This document shows positions 1 to 9,231 of a stretch of 64,000 nt of DNA, in pieces. Source of the DNA: DATKLL01 sp035542475 (GTDB lineage Bacteria; Desulfobacterota; Syntrophia; Syntrophales; UBA2185). The stretch is taken from assembly GCA_035542475.1 (NCBI GenBank), contig DATKLL010000003.1, positions 15,634-79,633 of the forward strand. The letters run 5' to 3'. Each line of letters begins with the position of its first letter. Position 1 is the first letter of the stretch. The notes beneath the pieces were generated by a model. That model was not told the origin of the DNA. It worked only from the letters and a program-made list of their open reading frames with translations, and made no database searches. Made by a program: the position numbers and the translations under genes.

Positions 1-73
1 TTATATTGAGAAGTTTCGCAAACGGTTCCTCATCAACTTTTTTAAAAAAAATTGTCCTCTTTCGGTCTTCCAT
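1..73 (-). CDS. Partial unidentified gene downstream of feoB
   Basis: An open frame of 24 codons starts at 73 and runs off the left edge of the window. It begins MEDRKRTIFFKKVDEEPF. A GGAGA ribosome-binding site lies nine bases before the ATG, and the frame starts 49 nt after the feoB stop on the same strand, so it is probably the next gene of the feo operon. Too little is visible to name a family; it does not look like FeoC or the Cys-rich FeoB-associated protein in the part seen. Confidence 0.5.
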   Translation of the reverse strand, partial: MEDRKRTIFFKKVDEEPFAKLLNI

Positions 74-122
74 ATCGGATAATCTCCATGGCCCGCAACA
101 AGTCATCGAAGGTTAGAAATCT

Positions 123-2372
123 CTATAAACCTATCCCCAGTGCCAAATGATAGGCAATTACGCCTCCAAGAAAAGAAACCGCAAGCATCAGCAGCAGAGA
201 GGATGCAAACCATTTCCCGCTTCCCATTTCCCGCTTCATTACCGCAACAGTCGCGGCACAGGGAATAAACAGCATCAGCACAACCAGAAAAGCAAGAGCT
301 GAGGCGTGACTTACAGCGGTCGGTAACACATGAAGCAGCCCGTGTTCCCCGACTCCGTAAAGGACGCTGAGGGTAGCGATTGCATTTTCCTTTGCCACAA
401 AACTCGTAATCAGGGCGGTCAGCATCTTCCAGTCAAGCCCCATGGGATTCCCTATTGGTTCCAAGAGACGGCCAAGCCATGCCAGGACGCTGTCTTCCAC
501 TCTTCCACCCGGGACATAGGATAAAAACCATATCAGGATAGAAACGGCCAGTATGACCGTACCGGCCCTCTTCACAAACGCGACTGTCCTCGCCCACACG
601 ACGATCCCTATCGTTCTGGGATCGGGTTTATGATAAAGGGGAAGCTCCATGATAAAGGGCATCGGCTCGTCCTTCAAAACAAACCTATTGATTAATATAC
701 CGATCATGCCTAATACAAGGATGTTCATGGCCAACAATGACCAGGAGACAAAAGCCGCCTTTTGAGCGAACAGGGCGGCGGCTACAAAGGTGAGGACGGC
801 AAGCCGTGCCGTGCAAGGGACAAAAGGTATGAGGAATATTGTCAGCAGACGCTCCCTTTTGGACTCAACAATCCTTGTCGCTAAAACCGACGGCACATTA
901 CATCCAAAACCCAGACACATAGGTATGAAGCTCTTCCCGTGAAGACCCACGAGGTGCATGAATCGGTCCATTACAAACGCCGCCCTGGCCATATATCCGA
1001 CATCTTCCAGAAAAGCCATGACGGCAAAAAATATCAGCAGTATGGGGAGCAAAGTCAGGACTGACCCTACACCTCCGATGATGCCGTTGATGAAGAATCC
1101 CCTGAACCATGGATGAAAAGAAACAAGCAACACATTCACCCATTGTCCGAAGGCGTTGAAAAGTCCTTCAATCAGTTTCTGCAGGGGGAATCCCACTTTA
1201 TAGGTAAGCATGAAGACGCTCGCGAAAACCGCAAGAAGGATCGGAATGCCAAAAACAGGACGGGTGAGGATGTGGTCGATTCTGTCGGTCATAACGACCT
1301 GTCCCATTTTGAACCTCGAAACGGCAGCCCTGGCAACCTCTTCGATCCAGTCATATCTGCCGCCAACAACAGCATGCAGGGAATCCTCATGTTTAACGAG
1401 AAGTGACTGGATCTCGTTCCAAATATTTACCGGCACAAGGCCCTCCATCATTTTAGAAATTTCCGGATCACCCTCCATGATTTTCGTCGCTGTCCATCGG
1501 ACGGTAAAGGGAGGCCTGACGTAGTCTTTAATGAGTTCCATGAGACGGTCGAAGATAGACCTATGATCGCGTGAAACCTCCGGCAACCTGGGCACATATT
1601 CTATCTCCCCCTTGGAGACAGCGATGATCGTGGATACAAGCTCCTTGATCCCCCTATTTTTTGACGCTACCATCGCAACAACCGGTATCCCCAGGGACCT
1701 TTGGAGCGCTTTCACGTCGATATGGATACCCTGACTTTCGGCAACATCTACCATATTGACGGCAACAACTACAGGAGGGCCCAAGAGCATTATTTCAGAG
1801 AGAAGGTATAGGCTTCTTTCGAGCGCGGACGCATTCACAAGCAGGATAATAACGTCAGGATTCACACTGATGATAAAATCCCTTGCAACTCTTTCCTCTT
1901 CGGAAAAGGCCGTCAGGCTGTATGTACCGGGCAGGTCTATGATCTGCATCTCCACATCATCCGAGATGTGGGCGCCTTCTTTCTTTTCTACCGTTTTCCC
2001 CGGCCAGTTACCTACATGCTGGGACAATCCGGTGAGGATGTTAAATACTGTCGATTTTCCCACATTGGGCTGCCCGGCAAGTGCAACAAGAAGTTTTTTG
2101 CTGCCTCTTGCCTGGTCTGCTGTTTCATCATGTGATGCGGGAACTCTGTATAGGAGGATTTTCGACGCCTCCCCGCTACCCAGCGCCACCCTTGTATCTG
2201 CTACCTGTACAATAACCAATCCACCGCTCTTGCGAAGGACCTTGAGCTTCGTATTATTCACAACCCCCATCCCTGCAAGTCTGCTCGTGAGAGCCCTTCC
2301 TCCAGATATGGTCTGGATAATTCCTTCTTCGCCTATTTCCATCGATGTGACAGGTATCAATTCAGCGTTCAT
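123..2372 (-). CDS. feoB: Ferrous iron transporter with fused FeoA and FeoB parts
   Basis: Inner-membrane GTP-dependent Fe(II) importer, the main iron uptake route of anaerobes. Residues about 8-77 form a FeoA-like SH3 domain that is usually a separate protein. The G domain follows with G1 GQPNVGKST at 100-108, G3 DLPG at 146-149, G4 NMVD at 206-209 and G5 near 235. The C-terminal half (about 375-749) holds the hydrophobic Gate segments, including the conserved stretch CLGFGCNVPSV with its Cys residues. Length is that of a normal FeoB plus FeoA. AAGAGG precedes the start. No Fur box was recognised upstream. Confidence 0.96.
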   Translation of the reverse strand: MNAELIPVTSMEIGEEGIIQTISGGRALTSRLAGMGVVNNTKLKVLRKSGGLVIVQVADTRVALGSGEASKILLYRVPASHDETADQARGSKKLLVALAGQPNVGKSTVFNILTGLSQHVGNWPGKTVEKKEGAHISDDVEMQIIDLPGTYSLTAFSEEERVARDFIISVNPDVIILLVNASALERSLYLLSEIMLLGPPVVVAVNMVDVAESQGIHIDVKALQRSLGIPVVAMVASKNRGIKELVSTIIAVSKGEIEYVPRLPEVSRDHRSIFDRLMELIKDYVRPPFTVRWTATKIMEGDPEISKMMEGLVPVNIWNEIQSLLVKHEDSLHAVVGGRYDWIEEVARAAVSRFKMGQVVMTDRIDHILTRPVFGIPILLAVFASVFMLTYKVGFPLQKLIEGLFNAFGQWVNVLLVSFHPWFRGFFINGIIGGVGSVLTLLPILLIFFAVMAFLEDVGYMARAAFVMDRFMHLVGLHGKSFIPMCLGFGCNVPSVLATRIVESKRERLLTIFLIPFVPCTARLAVLTFVAAALFAQKAAFVSWSLLAMNILVLGMIGILINRFVLKDEPMPFIMELPLYHKPDPRTIGIVVWARTVAFVKRAGTVILAVSILIWFLSYVPGGRVEDSVLAWLGRLLEPIGNPMGLDWKMLTALITSFVAKENAIATLSVLYGVGEHGLLHVLPTAVSHASALAFLVVLMLFIPCAATVAVMKREMGSGKWFASSLLLMLAVSFLGGVIAYHLALGIGL

Positions 2373-2529
2373 ATGCCTCTTAAACGGATGTGTTGTTAAG
2401 TGAGCACGCTTATACCAGAATTACGCCGGAAAATACATAAAAATGAAGTTTATTCCTGAAGATGTTGACTTCCTGGTGAAGGGAGATTTTGAACGGGAGA
2501 GGTGCAGAACAATGCAGCATGTTGCTTTT

Positions 2530-3216
2530 TTATAGGGCTGTCAATAAATGACCATTTTCTTTTAACCACAGCCTTTGTCTCTTATAATCCGGAAGGGCTT
2601 TCGCTACAAGACCCCAGAAACGTATGGAATGATTCTTTTCTTTCATATGTGTTAATTCATGGACAATCACATAATCGATAACCGGACAAGGTGCCATTAT
2701 GAGCCGCCAGCTGAAAGACAGATTATTATCCGAAGAGCAGGAACCCCAGCGGCAGAGCGCATTGCTTATCCTGATGCCCCTTGGATTTAAGCCAAGGGCT
2801 TGACTGTAGCACATAACTTTTTTTTCAATATATTCCTGCGATCTTTTCTTATACCAGTCTATGAAAAGCGCGCTTCCCTGATGCGCCTTGTTACCGGCAA
2901 GAACAAATTGGCCTGAGGAAAAGGTCAAGGAGCGGCTTTCATCCATTTCATCTGCGATTCTTAATGGATATTGTACACCCAAATATAAAAAAAGTTCTCC
3001 GGTTATATATTCTCTTGGCTTGATGTCTTTTAGCTTTATTTCTCTTTCCTCGATTTTCTTCTTCAACCACTTCTTCTTCTCGTTGAAAAATTTATCTATC
3101 TCCCCTGTCGGGGTGCGATATGGCGCATAAACTAAAATAGTCCCGTCCGTTTTTACCTGCAATGAGATGGTCTTCTTTCTTTTTTTACTTCGTACTAATA
3201 GATAGGAGGGTTCCAT
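2530..3216 (-). CDS. YgjP/M48-like zinc metallopeptidase (DUF45)
   Basis: A 228-residue protein with the zinc motif HELTH in the stretch VIVHELTHMKEKNH near residues 185-198, and a downstream FWGLV segment, both typical of YgjP-type (WLM clan) metallopeptidases. The N-terminal part (VRSKKRKKTISLQV, then a YAPYRTP stretch and a lysine-rich helix) is also characteristic of this family. The substrate of YgjP proteins is generally unknown. It has no signal peptide, so it should be cytoplasmic. A bidirectional terminator just upstream separates it from the lipoprotein gene, so it probably has its own promoter or is read at low level. Confidence 0.85.
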   Translation of the reverse strand: MEPSYLLVRSKKRKKTISLQVKTDGTILVYAPYRTPTGEIDKFFNEKKKWLKKKIEEREIKLKDIKPREYITGELFLYLGVQYPLRIADEMDESRSLTFSSGQFVLAGNKAHQGSALFIDWYKKRSQEYIEKKVMCYSQALGLNPRGIRISNALCRWGSCSSDNNLSFSWRLIMAPCPVIDYVIVHELTHMKEKNHSIRFWGLVAKALPDYKRQRLWLKENGHLLTAL

Positions 3217-3228
3217 TTCTTGCTATCC

Positions 3229-3275
3229 AAAAAAAACAAACCGAGCATTGTGATGCCATGCTCGGTTGTTTTTTC
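3229..3275. terminator. Bidirectional intrinsic terminator
   Basis: Perfect 8-bp arms CCGAGCAT (3241-3248) and ATGCTCGG (3258-3265). A T-rich run follows on the plus strand (3266-3274) and an A-rich run precedes it, giving a U tract on the minus strand too. It sits 3' of the lipoprotein gene read on the minus strand. Confidence 0.85.
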
Positions 3276-3303
3276 TTTATTTAATCTTGATATATTACTG
3301 ATA

Positions 3304-3525
3304 TTACTTTGCCGCTGGCGCTGCAGGAGCCGGTGCCGCAGGCGCTGGTGCTGGTGCCCCAGGTGCTGGTGCCGGTGCTGGTGCTGGTGCCGGAGCAGGA
3401 GCAGCTGCTTCTTTCTTCGCAGGCTCAGCCGGTTTCTTTTCTGGTGCAGATGGGCAGCCGACCAATACAAACGAAAAAGCTATTAACATCAGCACCGAAA
3501 GAATGAAAGCAAACACCTTCTTCAT
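3304..3525 (-). CDS. Small Ala/Pro-repeat lipoprotein
   Basis: A 73-residue predicted lipoprotein. The start MKKVFAF at 3525 is preferred over an upstream ATG at 3546 because AAGGAGGT lies nine bases before it. The signal peptide ends in the lipobox LVGC near residue 24. After a short charged stretch (EKKPAEPAKKEAA) the rest is an Ala-Pro repeat with one Gly, presumably an extended spacer anchored to a membrane. It has no catalytic domain. It is a single-gene unit with a recognisable promoter at 3572-3598 and a strong terminator, which suggests high expression. Function unknown. Confidence 0.8.
   Translation of the reverse strand: MKKVFAFILSVLMLIAFSFVLVGCPSAPEKKPAEPAKKEAAAPAPAPAPAPAPAPGAPAPAPAAPAPAAPAAK
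3310..3412. repeat. GC-rich Ala-Pro codon repeat
   Basis: Imperfect tandem 6-nt units (GGTGCC/GGTGCT on the plus strand) encode the Pro-Ala tract of the lipoprotein. Such tracts vary in length by slippage. Confidence 0.75.
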
Positions 3526-3571
3526 CAACCTAGTACCTCCTTTCAAAAATTTTCATATGCTGGGTATTGGT

Positions 3572-3598
3572 ATTATACCCCTTTCTTTAGCGTGGCAA
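3572..3598 (-). promoter_or_regulatory. Probable sigma-70 promoter of the Ala/Pro lipoprotein
   Basis: On the minus strand TTGCCA (3593-3598) and TATAAT (3572-3577) are separated by 15 nt, and the lipoprotein start is about 47 nt downstream. The -10 is perfect; the spacer is slightly short. Confidence 0.5.
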
Positions 3599-3779
3599 GA
3601 TACTCCCTTTTTTTTCCTTGTCAAGCTAAATCTATTACTTATTTTATGAAAAAATAGCGGCTTTCAGTGACATACTATAATTATTTAAAATGAAACTTAT
3701 TGAATGGTTAACAATTTTAATCATCTAGAAGCTACGTTTTACATTGTATAGTACTTGTGCCGCAACCGGTAAAAATATA

Positions 3780-4148
3780 TCAAACACGGCCGTAATCATC
3801 TTCTGAGCGCTCAATGTCATCCTCACCAAAGTAAGAACCTGTTTGTATCTCGATGATGATCAGATCTTCATCGTCTGAGTTCATGATCCGGTGCCAGGCT
3901 CCCTGCGGAATATCTATAGCCTGATATGCCTTAAGGGAAATTACTTCATTGTCTCGTGTAACAACACCACAACCGCGGACGATATACCAGTGCTCCATTC
4001 TGTAACGGTGACGCTGCAGGCTCATACGCTGCTTTGGATAGACAACAATTCTCTTTACCTTATGATCAGGCTCATCGGCAAGCACACAGAAATAACCCCA
4101 AGGCCGATGGTCTTCATCTGGTTTTGGGGATGATTTTGAAAATACCAT
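3780..4148 (-). CDS. Cupin protein like the C-terminal domain of mannose-6-phosphate isomerase type II
   Basis: A 122-residue single-domain cupin. It starts with the HRPWGYF motif seen at the beginning of the isomerase domain of bifunctional mannose-1-phosphate guanylyltransferase/isomerases. The metal-binding cupin motifs are RMSLQRHRYRMEHWYIVRG (His, His, Glu) and PQGAWHRI (His). As a stand-alone protein it may isomerise fructose-6-phosphate/mannose-6-phosphate or another sugar phosphate; the partner guanylyltransferase is not next to it. It lies just downstream of a tRNA cluster on the same strand. Confidence 0.8.
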   Translation of the reverse strand: MVFSKSSPKPDEDHRPWGYFCVLADEPDHKVKRIVVYPKQRMSLQRHRYRMEHWYIVRGCGVVTRDNEVISLKAYQAIDIPQGAWHRIMNSDDEDLIIIEIQTGSYFGEDDIERSEDDYGRV

Positions 4149-4179
4149 TCTAGTGCCAGTGAGTTTTTTTTATTTTATT

Positions 4180-4256
4180 TGGCGCGCCCACCAGGAGTCG
4201 AACCTGGGGCCTTTGGATTCGTAGTCCAACGCTCTATCCAGCTGAGCTATGGGCGC
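4180..4256 (-). tRNA. tRNA-Arg (anticodon ACG)
   Basis: The minus strand folds into a cloverleaf: acceptor GCGCCCA/TGGGCGC, D arm AGCTCAGCTGGATAGAGC, anticodon stem TTGGA/TCCAA with loop CTACGAA (ACG), and T arm with GGTTCGACTCC. The 3' CCA is encoded. Confidence 0.95.
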
Positions 4257-4268
4257 TCCACAAATAAA

Positions 4269-4363
<95 letters not shown>

Positions 4364-4438
4364 GCTTGGGGCCGATCTATAGTTTTTATTTTCCCCAGAC
4401 TCCTTTTTAAAAAGAAGACGGGGGGCATTCTTTTATGC

Positions 4439-4524
4439 TGGCGGAGGGAACAGGATTCGAACCTGTGAACCTTTCGGTTAACGGTTTTCAAGACCGCCGC
4501 CATCGACCACTCGGCCACCCCTCC
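4439..4524 (-). tRNA. tRNA-Ser (anticodon TGA)
   Basis: Class II tRNA on the minus strand with acceptor GGAGGGG/TCCCTCC (one G-T pair), anticodon loop CTTGAAA (TGA), long variable arm, T arm GGTTCGAATCC and encoded CCA. It lies 34 nt after the serS stop codon. Confidence 0.95.
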
Positions 4525-4558
4525 GTGGTTACATTGACTTTAGAATTAGTGAGTTATG

Positions 4559-5839
4559 TTAAACCGATGCGGATATCCTGTCAATTCCTTTCATATAAGG
4601 TCTCAGGACGTCAGGAATTATGACACTGCCATCAGCTTGCTGGAGATTTTCTAAAACAGCAACGACTGTCCTTCCCACGGCCAGCCCCGAACCGTTTAGG
4701 GTGTGGACAAATTCCACTTTTCCACTGCTTTCCCGGCGAAAGCGTATGGATGCTCTGCGGGCCTGAAAATCCTCGAAATTGCTACAGGAGGATATTTCTC
4801 TGTAAGTATCCTGACCGGGAAGCCATACTTCAATATCATAGGTCTTGGCGGAAGAAAATCCGAGGTCTGCCGTACATAGGCTTACCGTCCGGAAATGGAT
4901 GTTCAGCCTTTTCAGAATCTCCTCGGCATTGATGGTCAATTTTTCCAGTTCGTCATAGGAATTTTCCGGCGCTGTAAATTTGACAAGCTCAACCTTGTTG
5001 AACTGATGCTGTCGTATCAATCCCCTTGTATCTTTCCCATACGAACCCGCCTCGGCACGAAAACAGGGTGAATAAGCCACATAGTAAGTGGGGAGGTCTT
5101 TTTCATTCAATATCTCATCACGGTGGATATTTGTTACGGGAACCTCTGCTGTGGGGATAAGATAGTAATCCATCCCATCTATCTTGAACAGGTCTTCCGC
5201 AAACTTCGGAAGCTGTCCGGTGCCCGTCATGCTTTCGCTGTTCACCATGAAGGGCGTCAATACTTCTGTGTAGCCATGTTCCGATGTGTGCAAGTCAAGC
5301 ATGAAATTTATTATCGCCCGCTCCAGCACAGCCCCGGCTCCCCGATATAGAGTAAATCGAGCCCCGGCGATCTTTGCACCCCTGGTAAAATCTAGGATAC
5401 TCAGATCTTCGCCGATTTCCCAGTGAGGCTTTGGTGTAAAATCAAACCGTGGTTTCTCCCCCCACACTCGGATCACAGGATTATCCTCCGAGCTTGTCCC
5501 GTATTCGACAGATTCATGGGGTACATTGGGTATGACCATGAGGATGTTGCCTAAGTCCTCCTCGATTTTTTTGAGAGACTCATCCAGTTCTTTGATACGA
5601 TTGGAGACATCACTCATCCTGGCAATAATTTCGGAAGCGTCTTCTTTTCTCTTCTTCTTCTCACCGATCTCCTTGGAGGCGGTGTTGCGTTCATTCCTCA
5701 GGGTCTCTACTTCCTGCAAAACACTTCGCCTCTTTTCATCCAGGGCGATAAAGGCATTGAGGTTAACCTCCTGACCCCTCTCCAGCATTTTTTTTCGGAC
5801 AAAATCTATATTCTGCCTTAGAAATTTTATATCCAGCAT
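4559..5839 (-). CDS. serS: Seryl-tRNA synthetase
   Basis: Charges tRNA-Ser with serine. The 426 residues match the family length. The N-terminal coiled-coil arm (about 30-105, rich in Glu/Lys) that grips the tRNA variable arm is clear. Class II motif 2 appears as CFRAEAGSYGKDTRG and motif 3 as GSGLAVGRTVVAVLENLQ near residues 378-395. Two tRNA-Ser genes follow immediately on the same strand, so enzyme and substrates may be read from one transcript. Confidence 0.98.
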   Translation of the reverse strand: MLDIKFLRQNIDFVRKKMLERGQEVNLNAFIALDEKRRSVLQEVETLRNERNTASKEIGEKKKRKEDASEIIARMSDVSNRIKELDESLKKIEEDLGNILMVIPNVPHESVEYGTSSEDNPVIRVWGEKPRFDFTPKPHWEIGEDLSILDFTRGAKIAGARFTLYRGAGAVLERAIINFMLDLHTSEHGYTEVLTPFMVNSESMTGTGQLPKFAEDLFKIDGMDYYLIPTAEVPVTNIHRDEILNEKDLPTYYVAYSPCFRAEAGSYGKDTRGLIRQHQFNKVELVKFTAPENSYDELEKLTINAEEILKRLNIHFRTVSLCTADLGFSSAKTYDIEVWLPGQDTYREISSCSNFEDFQARRASIRFRRESSGKVEFVHTLNGSGLAVGRTVVAVLENLQQADGSVIIPDVLRPYMKGIDRISASV

Positions 5840-5949
5840 GTTCCGACCTTCACCTTCAAATTACGACTTAAAAAAGGAAATCCTCCGTACCATTTCAACC
5901 ACTTGAAGTCAATATTTATTATCCTTTTGTATATCTGATATGTTCGTTT

Positions 5950-7554
5950 TCATTGGACTTTGGCACTTCTCATCTTTCTTTTAAACAGATCGATAAGCAT
6001 CGTCATTTCCGTGCATTTTACTAAACCGGCGGAAATAAAATATGTCGCCGCTCCTGCTAAGATACATAGTATGAGATACAAAATTCTTTCATCCAAGGGC
6101 CCTTTATCTCTCCAGGGTAAAATAATGCCCAAGAGTATGATCACCACCCACATAGCCAGAGATGACAAGAGCATTTTAAAAACGGAACGGTAAAATTCCC
6201 GGTTTAAAAAAACACCTATTCTCTTTTTGAGAATGACCGACAGCATTATCACATTGACAGCAGCAGCGATGGACGTAGCCAGCGCAAGACCTCCATGCTT
6301 CAAAGGGAACATGAGGATAACACTGAATACGGCATTTACAAGCAGTGCCACAATTGCCGCTTTCATCGGGGACTTCGCGTCCTGAAGGGAATAAAGTGCG
6401 GAAACGATTACCCTGATGACTGAAAAGGCCCACAAACCTAAGGCGTAATAGAAAAGGGCCTTGGCTGTTAGAAAGGTCGATTGGAGATCAAACGCACCTC
6501 GCTGAAAAAGTACAGAGATTATGGGGATGCGCAATGCGATAAGGGCAATCGTCGCCGGTATTGTAACAAAAAGAATAAGTCTCAGGGAAAAGGAGATTGT
6601 TTTTTTGAATTCATCAAAATCGCCCTTTGCCACCTGTTCCGAAAAGCTGGGGAGGGCGGCTGTTCCGACCGCGATGGCAAAGACGCCTAAGGGAAGCTCT
6701 ACGATTCTGTCCGCGTAATAGAGGTAGGATACACTACCGGTCTGTAGAAGTGATGCCAGAATCGTAGCTATAAAAATATTGATCTGATAAATGGATGCCC
6801 CAAAAGCGGCGGGGACAAAAAGGAGCCCGATTTGCTTAAGGCCCGGATGCCTGAAGTTAAAATCAGGTTTCAGCTTCACCCCCAATCTGACAAGGAAGGG
6901 CCACTGCATGGCAAGCTGCAGAACACCGCCGATCATGACACCTACGACAAGCGCAATAATCGGCTCCTGGAAAAAGTCCTTGAGCAGCAGCGTTGCTAAA
7001 ATCATGCAGATGTTAAGTATTACCGGAGAAAGTGCCGGTGCGGCAAAATGACGCAAGGAATTCAGTATTCCCATGCAGAGCGCCACTAGTGCCATGAAAA
7101 ATATGTAGGGGAACATCAGGCGATTGAGAAAAACCGTCAGATGGTAGTGGTTGGGATTTTTGATGTACCACCCTGGTGCCATAATGGTAACGATGAGCGG
7201 TGAGAAGATGACACCTGCAATGGATACAACTACCAGTATAATGGAAAGAGCGGTAAAAATGACATTGGCAAGCTCTAGGGCTTCTTCTTTTGTCTTTTTA
7301 TTCAGATATTCCGTAAAGACAGGCACAAAGGAGACAGTAAGCGATCCTTCACCGATCAGACGTCTCAGCATGTTCGGTATTCTGAACGCTACAAAAAATG
7401 CATCAGTCGCCAGACCGGCGCCGAAAAAGGCAGCGACGACCATGTCCCTGAGGAAGCCGAATATACGGGAGAGCATAGTCGAAATACCGACTACACCCGC
7501 TGCTTTGGCGACTTTTGAATTCTCTGTTCCTCTTAAGGTATTTTCTTCTTCCAT
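5950..7554 (-). CDS. murJ: Lipid II flippase MurJ (MviN)
   Basis: A polytopic inner-membrane protein of 534 residues with about 14 hydrophobic segments, the usual MurJ size. The N-terminal region contains the family signature GISTMLSRIFGFLRDMVVA and the region about 265-290 has YYADRIVELPLGVFAIAVGTAALP, both diagnostic. It moves lipid II across the membrane for peptidoglycan synthesis. It is followed on the same strand by DUF167, but the 70-nt gap and opposite order suggest only loose linkage. Confidence 0.95.
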   Translation of the reverse strand: MEEENTLRGTENSKVAKAAGVVGISTMLSRIFGFLRDMVVAAFFGAGLATDAFFVAFRIPNMLRRLIGEGSLTVSFVPVFTEYLNKKTKEEALELANVIFTALSIILVVVSIAGVIFSPLIVTIMAPGWYIKNPNHYHLTVFLNRLMFPYIFFMALVALCMGILNSLRHFAAPALSPVILNICMILATLLLKDFFQEPIIALVVGVMIGGVLQLAMQWPFLVRLGVKLKPDFNFRHPGLKQIGLLFVPAAFGASIYQINIFIATILASLLQTGSVSYLYYADRIVELPLGVFAIAVGTAALPSFSEQVAKGDFDEFKKTISFSLRLILFVTIPATIALIALRIPIISVLFQRGAFDLQSTFLTAKALFYYALGLWAFSVIRVIVSALYSLQDAKSPMKAAIVALLVNAVFSVILMFPLKHGGLALATSIAAAVNVIMLSVILKKRIGVFLNREFYRSVFKMLLSSLAMWVVIILLGIILPWRDKGPLDERILYLILCILAGAATYFISAGLVKCTEMTMLIDLFKRKMRSAKVQ

Positions 7555-7624
7555 TGTTTATAAACGTATGCTTCGGGATGTAAAAAATGACAATACTATT
7601 GGGAGACCTGTCCTACGAACATTT

Positions 7625-7909
7625 TCAGGCAATAATATCCTCGATTTCCTTTTTCCCAATTCCTTCTATGGCAATTGTTTTTTTTCTTGATTTATGACCG
7701 CTGACGATTGTCACCTGATTCTTCCGAACACCAAGGATGTCGGAAAGGAACCTTTTGCATGCCTCGTTCGCCTGTCCTTCCGCCGGCGGCGCTGTAATTT
7801 TAAGCTTCAGCGCGTCATCCTGAATGCCGGATATCTCGCTCTTAGCCGATTTAGGCACTACATGGATACGGAAAACTACGCCGTTTTTCGTTTCTTTAAT
7901 GAAAGACAC
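7625..7909 (-). CDS. DUF167 / YggU family protein
   Basis: A small 94-residue protein with the family pattern RIHVVPKSAKSEISG at the N terminus, LKITAPPAEGQANEAC in the middle and VTIVSGHKSRKKTI near the end. Function is unknown across the family. It begins six bases after the YggT gene stop; yggT-yggU adjacency is common in proteobacteria and supports the call. Confidence 0.93.
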   Translation of the reverse strand: MSFIKETKNGVVFRIHVVPKSAKSEISGIQDDALKLKITAPPAEGQANEACKRFLSDILGVRKNQVTIVSGHKSRKKTIAIEGIGKKEIEDIIA

Positions 7910-7915
7910 TATTAT

Positions 7916-8215
7916 TCACCTAAGATGAGCAGCCAATTCAATCAGGCTCCCGATGAGAAACTCATCTATAAAATAAATTGCCAGAATAACGACCAAAGGT
8001 GATAAGTCAATACCCATGCCTCTGAAGGGAAGCCACCTTCTTACAAGGGCCAGAACCGGCTCCGTAATCCGGTACAAAAATTGAACGATCTGGTTATACG
8101 GATCGGGATTCACCCAGGATATGAGAGCCCTGGCAATAACGATCCACATATAAATATTCAGTATGATATGGATGATCTTCGCGGCCGCTACAATAAAATT
8201 CCCCAGCACAAACAT
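7916..8215 (-). CDS. YggT family membrane protein
   Basis: A 99-residue integral membrane protein with two hydrophobic segments around a short loop holding RALISWVNPDPYNQI and TEPVLALVRRWLP, the family signature. YggT proteins are linked to osmotic tolerance and, in some bacteria, to division. It is the first gene of a two-gene unit with the DUF167 gene. Confidence 0.93.
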   Translation of the reverse strand: MFVLGNFIVAAAKIIHIILNIYMWIVIARALISWVNPDPYNQIVQFLYRITEPVLALVRRWLPFRGMGIDLSPLVVILAIYFIDEFLIGSLIELAAHLR

Positions 8216-8314
8216 AACGTCGTCCTCTCTATGATGAAAAGTACTATACTATGTTTTTTTAAACCATTGCTCGCAATGCATTTATAGACATTTCATCAGA
8301 TTCCCATAGACATG

Positions 8315-9208
8315 CTACCCGATAAACAAACCAGCAGCAATCAGCACCGGCGTTAAGATGTTTATGATCACATTCATGCCCATATAAGGAATCAATTTCT
8401 TAGCATCCCCGGAGTACCGAAGTGCACCGATAAAAGCGGGTACTGCAATGACTGTCGTGAACAACCCCATGAGACTTATTTTGGGCAGATAGTTCAGCAG
8501 AACACCAGCCAGGATGGACAGATAGGCCAGCAACAGAAAAGCGCCATAGATAAAACTGCTGGCATGATTGCCAATGATGATAGGAAAATGCCTTCTGCCG
8601 ATGCTCCGGTCTGCCTCAACATCAGGAAACTGGTTCAAAAGCAGCAGATTACTGACCAAAAAGAACGGCACGAGGGATGCGACAAAAGCTGTTTGCGAGT
8701 ATGCTCCGGTAAGAACGAAATCCGTACCCATTACCATGAGAGGTCCAAAACCTAATCCGGGGACGATCAAACACAATACCGGATTGCGGGTAAGCCAGGG
8801 TGTATAGGCGAATAACAGAAATAGTCCGAGGAGACCCAATGGCAGCAGATACATTCCTCTTACATATAAAAAATATATTCCGATCAACCCTGTAATGGTA
8901 AATGTGATTAATCCTGTGCTTAAGGCCATAGACGCCATACCGGGATTTTCGGGCAGGGTTCCGCTGCCGCCGCTGAAAGGGGTCCGTTCTGTCTTTAAAT
9001 CCAGACCACTTTTAAAATCATAATATTCATTAAAGGCATTGACACTGATGTGCGCACATACGGCTCCGATAAGTACCAGAATAACGTGAAAAACACTTAC
9101 CGTTCCGGTAGTCCATACAGCGGTTCCGACCCCCACGGAGACGCACGCCGGAGCTAATATCAAGAAAGGAACGCGCATCGGTCCTAGAAGGTATTTAAAT
9201 TTACGCAT
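8315..9208 (-). CDS. UbiA-family prenyltransferase, MenA-like
   Basis: A 297-residue membrane protein with eight or nine hydrophobic helices. The first Asp-rich motif is NAFNEYYDFKSGLD at 57-70 and the second is DVEADRSIGRRHFP near 195-210; both bind prenyl diphosphate through magnesium. The NxxxDxxxGxD pattern and the TPFSGGSGTLPE stretch after it favour the 1,4-dihydroxy-2-naphthoate (menaquinone) branch over UbiA itself, but no other men gene is in the window, so the aromatic acceptor is not certain. An alpha/beta hydrolase gene lies just upstream. Confidence 0.82.
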   Translation of the reverse strand: MRKFKYLLGPMRVPFLILAPACVSVGVGTAVWTTGTVSVFHVILVLIGAVCAHISVNAFNEYYDFKSGLDLKTERTPFSGGSGTLPENPGMASMALSTGLITFTITGLIGIYFLYVRGMYLLPLGLLGLFLLFAYTPWLTRNPVLCLIVPGLGFGPLMVMGTDFVLTGAYSQTAFVASLVPFFLVSNLLLLNQFPDVEADRSIGRRHFPIIIGNHASSFIYGAFLLLAYLSILAGVLLNYLPKISLMGLFTTVIAVPAFIGALRYSGDAKKLIPYMGMNVIINILTPVLIAAGLFIG

Positions 9209-9231
9209 AAAGCACCTGCATTTTTTACGGG

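Noticed and set aside
1756..2403. 215-codon plus-strand frame opposite feoB
   Set aside because: Antisense to the FeoB G domain; no ribosome-binding site and no family motif.
3195..3506. Long open frames on both strands over the Ala/Pro lipoprotein
   Set aside because: They come from the GC-rich repeat; only the lipoprotein frame has a signal peptide, ribosome-binding site and promoter.
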